This document shows, piece after piece, positions 58,790-64,000 of a stretch of DNA of 64,000 nt (positions are counted from its first letter, which is position 1; each line of letters opens with the position of its first letter). Source of the DNA: Symbiodinium natans (taxonomy: Eukaryota > Sar > Dinophyceae > Suessiales > Symbiodiniaceae); NCBI GenBank assembly GCA_905221605.1, contig CAJNDS010002638.1:124001-188000 (forward strand), given 5' to 3'. A program made the position numbers and the translations under genes. The notes beneath the pieces are model-generated. The model made no database searches, was not told the DNA's origin, and worked only from the letters and a program-made list of their open reading frames with translations.

Positions 58790-58905
58790 TTTAGGGTTTA
58801 GGGTTTAGGGTTTAGGGTGCAGGGTTTAGGGTTTAGGGTTTAGGGTTTGGGGTTTGGGGTTTAGGGTTTGGGGTTTAGGGTTTAGGTTTAGGGTTTAGGG
58901 TTGCA
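58790..58905 (+). repeat. TTTAGGG array with TTTGGGG variants
   Basis: Fifteen units, some TTTGGGG and one TGCAGGG. Confidence 0.95.
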
Positions 58906-58939
58906 GGCGTTGTCCCTGACCCTTATAAACCCTAAACTT

Positions 58940-59037
58940 GGGATGTTCCCCCTCATGCGGACAGTCCTTAAGAGGGATCAGAATATGTGGTTACTATAAT
59001 CCCGCTTAAGACCTGTTAGCGTAAGGGGGAGCATCCC
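58940..59037. repeat. inverted-repeat family, GGATGTTCCCCC
   Basis: GGGATGTTCCCCCTCAT...TAAGGGGGAGCATCCC. Confidence 0.75.
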
Positions 59038-59093
59038 AACCCTAGACCCTAGACCCATGGGGTCTTAGGCTTCGGGGCCTCTGAGACCCTGAT

Positions 59094-59294
59094 GTGCTTA
59101 ATCCTCAAGGCTCCAAGGGCTTAAGGTTTGGGGGTTTATACTGTTTAGACGGAATTCAGGCGTCATCCGAGTTATCGTTGCTTTGGGTGCTCGGTGCAGA
59201 ACACTTCTTCTCAATGCTTCCGTTCACACTTCCGCTGCGGAGCATGCGAGTTCGTGCGGCTTTCCTCACCTCAAACCGAAACCCTAGCTCCTAA
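59094..59294 (+). CDS. open frame, unknown protein
   Basis: 67 codons: GIQASSELSLLWVLGAEHFF, SMLPFTLPLRSMRVRAAFLT to TAA. The first ATG-like start is upstream telomeric sequence, so only the second half is convincing. Confidence 0.35.
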   Translation: MLNPQGSKGLRFGGLYCLDGIQASSELSLLWVLGAEHFFSMLPFTLPLRSMRVRAAFLTSNRNPSS

Positions 59295-59412
59295 ACCCGA
59301 AAAACTTGACCAATCTCAACCCTTTACACCCTAAACCCCTTAACCCCCTTAACCCCCTGAACCCGAAACCACCTAGGCCCTAGGCCCTCCCCCGCAACGA
59401 TCCTTCTCGAAG

Positions 59413-59470
59413 CCCTTGGATTTGTCAAAGGTCTGGAGCCGGAAGTGGAGGAGACGACTGAGGTGCTGGG
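59413..59470 (+). CDS. candidate exon ending at GTTTAGGG, acidic
   Basis: Acceptor ATCCTTCTCGAAG, donor CTGGG|GTTTAG: LGFVKGLEPEVEETTEVL. Confidence 0.5.
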
Positions 59471-60093
59471 GTTTAGGGTTCAGGGGTTTAGGCCCAAGCC
59501 CTAGCTAAACCCTAAGCCCTAAGCCCTAAGCCCTAAGCCCTAAACCGCTAGGGTGTAGGCCCTTTCGGACGGGAAGGCAGGCGTGACCCTGTTATAAGGC
59601 TTTGGGGCTGGTTTGGGGTTGTGGGTGGCCGGGGCACGTGTCGAGATCACGCACTCCCGTTCCGTTAAACCCTAACCCTAAACCCTAAACCCTAAACCCT
59701 AAACCCATTTCTTTCAAGCCCCCCCCCCCCAGCAAAAGGAGCCCGAAGCCCAAAGCCCTTCGACATGTAAGTCCTCAAATCTAAGGTTGGAACCATGGGC
59801 TCTTGGTGTGGTCCCTTACCCTTGTTGAAAAGGGCTTAAAGGGGTCCGAAGTATGGGCCCTTATTATGTATAGTGCATACACAGGGGGCCCAAGGTTAGG
59901 GCTCGTTCTTCAGACCTCCTACCTAGGGAGGTAGGTCTTAGCGAGTCCTTGGGAATACTGCCGCCATATAGAGGGAGCCCTCTTGGTTTGCAGCTTTCAT
60001 GGCGCTTCTTATTTTTTCACACGGTTTATACGGTTTAAGAGTTTAGGGGAAACCATCGGTGTAAGGCAGCTCCTCTTGTCTGGCTAAGTGCAG

Positions 60094-60192
60094 CGAAGCT
60101 TACGTTTCGTGCATTGGCTCGGGCTGGCTGTTCTGGTTGAAAGAGAGCAGTTCTCTCAAATGTGGCTTTTGGGTTGGTCCATATTGCACTAG
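60094..60192 (+). CDS. candidate exon, hydrophobic
   Basis: After GGCTAAGTGCAG: RSLRFVHWLGLAVLVEREQF then SQMWLLGWSILH and TAG. Confidence 0.4.
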   Translation, partial: RSLRFVHWLGLAVLVEREQFSQMWLLGWSILH

Positions 60193-60495
60193 ATACCTCA
60201 AAACGGGCCCGATTTTGGACAACTTCCCGTGCTGAGTCCTGGGAGCACGTTACCCTAAACCCTGATCGGAACCCTGAACCCCAACCCAGGTAGGCCCTTG
60301 AGATATTTCAAATTCCCCCCCTCATAGGGTTTAAGCGGAGCATAAGCTTCAGTACCCTGGGGCCCCAAGCCGTCCGGTGCCTGACCCTGCAAGGCATAGC
60401 AAGCCAGCCCTGAAAAAGTGGCCCTGGGGTTTAGGGTTTAGGGGTTAGTGCTTAGGGCAGTTTAGGGTCCAACAACTCCGCTTTGTTTCCCACAG

Positions 60496-60951
60496 GCCTG
60501 TGTGGGAGGAGCGCACCGACCTGAGTTCGAGTTTTGGACCGGGCTGAAGTTTGTGACTCACGCCGATCCGTCCGGGACAGCATGCTCGCAAATGATTTTT
60601 TGTTTGCTTGTGTAAAAACACAAGAGGATATTAAACATATTGTTTCTATTAAGGTTCTAAGGGGAGTATAGAATCCTTCTGCTTGATGGTGCACTGTGCC
60701 AAAACCCGAAACCCCACACTCCAAACCCCAAAACCCAAGCCTGGATCTCCCGCGACTGAAGTGCTAAGCCCTCACAACGAGGAGAAAACCAAACCTCCAC
60801 TTAGGAATCATTTTGTTATTTTTATTCATATCAAACCCAAGAGATGTTCAACAAAATATGGCTTTTTTTTAAAGTTCTAAGGGGGGTCTGGCCTTCCAGG
60901 TCGCTCATTGCAACCTGCCTAGCCACTCAACGCCAGGCCTGCTCTCAGGGT
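60496..60951 (+). CDS. three-exon chain split by two copies of one introner-like family
   Basis: Exon 60496-60609 (acceptor CTTTGTTTCCCACAG) reads ACVGGAHRPEFEFWTGLKFV, THADPSGTACSQMIFCLL. Exon 60662-60814 reads GSIESFCLMVHCAKTRNPTL, a KPKPGSPATEV stretch and KTKPPLRNHF. Exon 60882-60951 reads GGLAFQVAHCNLPSHSTPGL then LS. All junctions are phase 0. The 52- and 67-nt introns start GTGTAA and GTTATT and both end GTTCTAAG before GGG. A - strand frame (60452-60724) overlaps exon 1. Confidence 0.55.
60610..60661 (+). repeat. introner-like element, GT...TTCTAAG family
   Basis: 52 bp, GTGTAAAAACACAAGAGGAT...AAGGTTCTAAG. Confidence 0.65.
60815..60881 (+). repeat. introner-like element, GT...TTCTAAG family
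   Basis: 67 bp, GTTATTTTTATTC...AAAGTTCTAAG; shares AACCCAAGAG and AAAATATG-like core. Confidence 0.6.
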
Positions 60952-61055
60952 TTCCATTTACGGATTGATAGGGTTTAGGGTTTAGGGTTTAGGGTTTAGG
61001 GTTTAGGGTTTCGGGTCAGGTTTAGAGGATTTGTTTGATTTGAAGGCTTATGCAG

Positions 61056-61120
61056 CTTCAAGGAGGGGTATGTGATTCCTTGAGCCTCTTTGCTTTTGTT
61101 GTTCAAGACAATGAGGCCTT
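61056..61120 (+). CDS. candidate exon with consensus donor
   Basis: Between GGCTTATGCAG and CCTT|GTATGT: LQGGVCDSLSLFAFVVQDNE then A. Confidence 0.45.
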
Positions 61121-61193
61121 GTATGTACATAAATATACATATCATATCACTTGCCTCACTCACACCACGCACCTCTCTCGCCTCACTCACCTC

Positions 61194-61256
61194 TCTCTCT
61201 CTCCCTCCCTCCCTCCCTCCCTCCCTCCCTCCCTCCCTCCCTCCCTCCGTCTCTCC
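61194..61256. repeat. (CCCT)n microsatellite
   Basis: CTCTCTCTCCCTCC then about twelve CCCT units; the Ser-Leu-Pro frame through it is not proposed as coding. Confidence 0.95.
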
Positions 61257-61485
61257 GTCTCTTCGTGCATGTATTTGTCTATGTCTGCATGCAGTAACCT
61301 CTGCGTTGTAGCAGACTTTACTTCAACGTACGGCACAGGAGCGTCACATCATGCCATGTAATGCTCAAACAAAAAGCAGAGCCAGGCTCCAGGACTCCGG
61401 GAGTTGGAGTGTTCGCCTTTTTGGGCTCCAGCCCTAAACCCTAAGCCCTAAACCCTAAACCCTAAGCCCTAAACCCCACCGCCAG

Positions 61486-61548
61486 GAGCCGCTACCAAAG
61501 CACGTCAGTGGCCGACGTAGGCGAACAACCTTCATGCGCTTCCTCTGA
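61486..61548 (+). CDS. candidate 3' exon, basic
   Basis: After CCACCGCCAG: EPLPKHVSGRRRRTTFMRFL and TGA. Confidence 0.35.
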   Translation, partial: EPLPKHVSGRRRRTTFMRFL

Positions 61549-61938
61549 GTGGCAAAAAGATATTCATAGCGAGGTGTAGAGTTTGGGGCGATGTTTGTCA
61601 TGTGTGTGTGTGCGTATGCTGCTCAATTGTCAGCCTCGGCCGATACAAGGTGGCAGCTTCTGTGCTGCAATTTGCCAACAATTTCTTCCGCTTGTGCTCG
61701 AAAGGATGACTAGTTGTTTGCAGAGTACCCAGCCCAAAGCAACAAGCCCCGACAAGCCCTAAACCCTTACACGCCAAAATCCTCAACGCTGGACGGCGGT
61801 TTAGGGTCTATGCTTTTGAACCCTCGTAGGGTAATTTTACGCCCTAAATCTGCCCCGAAAAAAATCCGTTAGGAGCTCTTCTACAGCAAACCTTAAGCCC
61901 AAGATCCTATCCCAGTAAAAACAAAGCCTCAGGGTACA

Positions 61939-61946
61939 CTGATAGG
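61939..61946. repeat. 8-bp target-site duplication, left
   Basis: CTGATAGG, repeated exactly at 62552-62559. Confidence 0.85.
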
Positions 61947-62551
61947 TTGGGTTCGGCCGGTCCACACTAACAGTCACCACCAGCAGACCCACAAATAAAA
62001 GCACCCGGTAAATGCCAAAAAACTGACTGAGATTCCTGCTATTCCTGGTGCTATTCCTGGTGCTATTTCTGGTGCTATTTCTGGTGCTATTTCTGGTGCA
62101 TTTTTTTGTGCTATTCCTGGTGCTATTTTTTGTGCTATTGTTTTGCTATTTCTGGTGCCATTTTTTGTGCTATTGTTTGTGCTATTTCTGGTGCTGTTGC
62201 TGGTGCTATGTGACTAACAATCACCATCAGCAGACCCACAAAAAACAGCACCCGGTAAATGCTAAGCTGATAAAATTGACTGGGATTCCTGGTGCTATTT
62301 CTGGTGCTATTGTTTGTGCTATTTCTGGTGCTATTTTTTGTGCTATTCCTGGCGCTATTTCTGGTGCTATTTTTTGTGCTATTGTTTGTGCTATTTCTGC
62401 TGCTATGTGACTAACAGTCACCACCAGCAGACCCACAAAAATAAGCACCCGGTAAATGCTAAAATTGACTGGATTCCTGGTGCTATTTTTGGCCTGTGTG
62501 TTATAAGGCCACGGCGTTATTTGACTGTTAGTGTGGACCGGCCGAACCCAA
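61947..62551. mobile_element. 605-bp non-autonomous inverted-repeat transposon, copy 2 (inverted)
   Basis: Same termini (TTGGGTTCGGCCGGTCCACA and complement) as 16646-17288, in opposite orientation and about 38 bp shorter through loss of 12-bp units and small indels. The open frames on both strands (for example 62048-62410) are tandem-repeat artefacts. Confidence 0.85.
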
Positions 62552-62559
62552 CTGATAGG
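62552..62559. repeat. 8-bp target-site duplication, right
   Basis: CTGATAGG. Confidence 0.85.
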
Positions 62560-62595
62560 GTAAGGCCCAAGCCCTGTACCCTGAACCCTAAGCCC

Positions 62596-62760
62596 TGCCC
62601 CTCGCCCGTAAAGGGTCTCTTTGAGGGTATGGCGCAGATTGAGAGCATGATGGGCGGAGCACAAGCCGCTGGATGCAGAGGGAGCCCTGTCCAGGCCTTC
62701 AGTTGTGGGAATTGCAAGGTTTCGTGTTTAGCGTCGGAGTTTGGCTTTTTGAAGGCCTAA
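62596..62760 (+). CDS. candidate 3' exon, Cys-containing
   Basis: SPVKGLFEGMAQIESMMGGA, QAAGCRGSPVQAFSCGNCKV, SCLASEFGFLKA and TAA. It lies just right of the small transposon, whose own frames run into it by chance. Confidence 0.45.
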   Translation, partial: CPSPVKGLFEGMAQIESMMGGAQAAGCRGSPVQAFSCGNCKVSCLASEFGFLKA

Positions 62761-62774
62761 GGCTTCGGGTTTAG

Positions 62775-62890
62775 GATTGACATTTGTTGGCGTCTGTAAA
62801 ATGCCGAAATGTGAAGAGCAGATTTGCAGAACGATGCAAGGGGCTGTCCGGTTCCTGATTGTCACCAGGACTGCCTTAAGGACCAGATGA
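62775..62890 (+). CDS. candidate exon with telomeric acceptor
   Basis: Starts CGGGTTTAG|GA; LTFVGVCKMPKCEEQICRTM then QGAVRFLIVTRTALRTR and TGA. Confidence 0.4.
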
Positions 62891-63002
62891 ACCCGAAAGT
62901 TGTGATCATACATCCTATATTACGATAATCCCTAGTAGGGCATACGGGCAATAAACCGTTTAGGGTTCATTGAGTCCCAAAGGTGGTTTTCTTCATCTGA
63001 AG

Positions 63003-63049
63003 CTACTTCCGGTGCAGCTTCTCAGCCAAGTTCCAATCCCCGCTTGCAG
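63003..63049 (+). CDS. candidate exon, Ser-rich
   Basis: Between TTCTTCATCTGAAG and CAG|GTTGCC: TSGAASQPSSNPRLQ. Confidence 0.35.
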
Positions 63050-63133
63050 GTTGCCAGTGCCAATTTGTAAAGCTGCCTTTTGGAAAGTAGGGCTAAGTGG
63101 CAAGGACTTTTTTGCCCGAACATCTGCACCAGA

Positions 63134-63196
63134 GAGTGTGTGAGTGAGTGAGTGAGTGGGTGGGTGGGTGGGTGGGTGGGTGCGTGGGTGCGTGGG
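63134..63196. repeat. (GTGA)n/(GTGG)n microsatellite
   Basis: GTGAGTGAGTGAG then GTGGGTGGGTGG then GTGCGTGG units. Confidence 0.95.
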
Positions 63197-63215
63197 TGCC
63201 TGTTGCAGGTTGCAG

Positions 63216-63266
63216 TGGCAGGGAATGCTCCTGATCGCAAAGGCCGGCATCGGGATTGTCGATTGA
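63216..63266 (+). CDS. candidate 3' exon, hydrophobic end
   Basis: After GCCTGTTGCAGGTTGCAG: WQGMLLIAKAGIGIVD and TGA. Confidence 0.4.
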   Translation, partial: WQGMLLIAKAGIGIVD

Positions 63267-63336
63267 TTTGGCGGCCATCGGGGGGGCGGGGGGGGGCTCG
63301 AGTAATTCCAGATTAGAAGACTGAGGAAACTGGCTT

Positions 63337-63446
63337 TTGGAGTACTACACTTTAATACTTTTCGTGGTTCTGGGTTCCATAGCTTCTTACACCTAAAAAG
63401 TACATACCCTAAACCCTAAACCCTAAACCCTAAACTTTTTTCCTAG
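63337..63446 (+). repeat. introner-like element interrupted by telomeric units
   Basis: Matches 35477-35583 (TTTTGGAGTACTACACTTTAAT..., TTCTGGGTTCC, CTAAAAAGTA, then TTTTTTCCTAGGGTCTACTCC) but has CCCTAAA units at about 63409-63434 where the other copy has none. Confidence 0.75.
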
Positions 63447-63473
63447 GGTCTACTCCACAGTAGGGGAAATCAG

Positions 63474-63524
63474 GTTGAAGGGGTCTTCATGGCCACGGCA
63501 GCCCGGAAGTCCTTGGAGGCCCCA
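63474..63524 (+). CDS. candidate exon, phase 0
   Basis: Between GGGGAAATCAG and CCA|GTGTAA: VEGVFMATAARKSLEAP; C-strand units left, TTTAGGG units right. Confidence 0.4.
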
Positions 63525-63922
63525 GTGTAAAGAGGTTTAGGGTTTCGGGTATAGGTTTAGGGTTTAGGGTTTCGGGTTTCGGGTTTAGGGTTTAGGGTTT
63601 AGGGTTTGGGTTAGGTTCCGTTTTTGCTGCACCATGCTAGTCTGAAATGCGAGCCTCTTTTCTATTCTTAGGTTACCCCAGGTTTCCTTATGACCCTTCC
63701 CAAGCAAAGCCTCAACAGGCATTTGGACGCCTATGATTTGGGGTAGTTTTGGGGTAGAGCTTCCAGGCTTTTGAGTTCACGCTCTAAACCCTAAACCCCA
63801 AACCCCAAACCCTAAACCCTAAACCCTAAACCCTAAACCCCAAACCCATGGATCAGAGCTAACAGGACTTAGGCGGTCTAGGGCTCCGAGCTTTTAGGTG
63901 GGCCCTGAGAAGCCTAGTAGTA

Positions 63923-64000
63923 CCCAGAGACTCCAAAACCCCTTAATTAAGGAATATACCTTAAATCATATTAGGGTTCCTATATGATTTAAGGTATATT
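63923..64000. repeat. introner-like inverted repeat cut by the window end
   Basis: CCAGAGACTCCAAAACCCC, TATACCTTAAATCATAT and its complement; 32469 family. Confidence 0.6.

Noticed and set aside
61050-61361. 103-codon Ser/Leu/Pro frame through the CCCT microsatellite
   Set aside because: Only the first 65 nt look like an exon; the rest is simple repeat.

Overview
Eukaryotic nuclear DNA, most likely from an alveolate of the dinoflagellate lineage. The main sign is the telomere-type repeat CCCTAAA/TTTAGGG, which occurs internally more than a hundred times in both orientations. Other signs are short repeats that look like introns, apparent GT/GC/GA donors, and coding-like segments that I read mainly on the + strand. 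Green algae and plants share this telomere repeat, so the assignment is an inference. There are no rRNA, tRNA, CRISPR or bacterial operon signals.

Layout. From 1 to 41 kb and from 47.5 to 64 kb the DNA alternates between telomere-like arrays (10-140 bp), short repeat families of about 50-150 bp that are often inverted repeats, and GC-balanced islands of 50-250 bp. The islands often read as one open frame with an AG acceptor at the left edge and a GT (or GC) donor at the right edge. I annotate the better islands as candidate exons. Several neighbouring ones join in a consistent phase: 37528-37796, 38613-39484 (a TPR protein), 49038-49635, 53314-53456, 53800-54214 and 60496-60951. Recognisable content is sparse: TPR repeats, a poly-Gln exon, an Asp-box (BNR) motif, Cys-rich exons, a coiled coil and a membrane segment. 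Single islands are weak evidence, because a frame of 25-40 codons arises often by chance and I searched the + strand harder than the - strand.

The arrays are polarised. A C-strand array, a unique island of about 70-135 bp and a G-strand array follow each other roughly 28 times, while the opposite order at similar spacing is rare. Many islands end exactly at G|GTTTAGGG, so the telomeric repeat could itself supply the 5' splice site. Introns would then begin with the G strand and end with the C strand, as if bounded by terminal inverted telomeric repeats.

The central 6.2 kb (41320-47532) is a different kind of DNA, free of telomeric repeats. It is a complete DNA transposon with imperfect 31-bp terminal inverted repeats, sitting in a (TA)n tract. 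It carries an IS1595/Merlin-type DDE transposase with a zinc ribbon, a 643-residue P-loop (AAA+/SF3-like) ATPase, a Ser/Lys-rich coiled-coil frame and a fourth frame of unknown function. It also has palindromic left-end repeats and a 62-bp duplicated piece of its own transposase gene. Two smaller inverted-repeat elements (16646-17288 and 61947-62551, in opposite orientations) each have perfect 8-bp target-site duplications and are filled with 12-bp tandem repeats.
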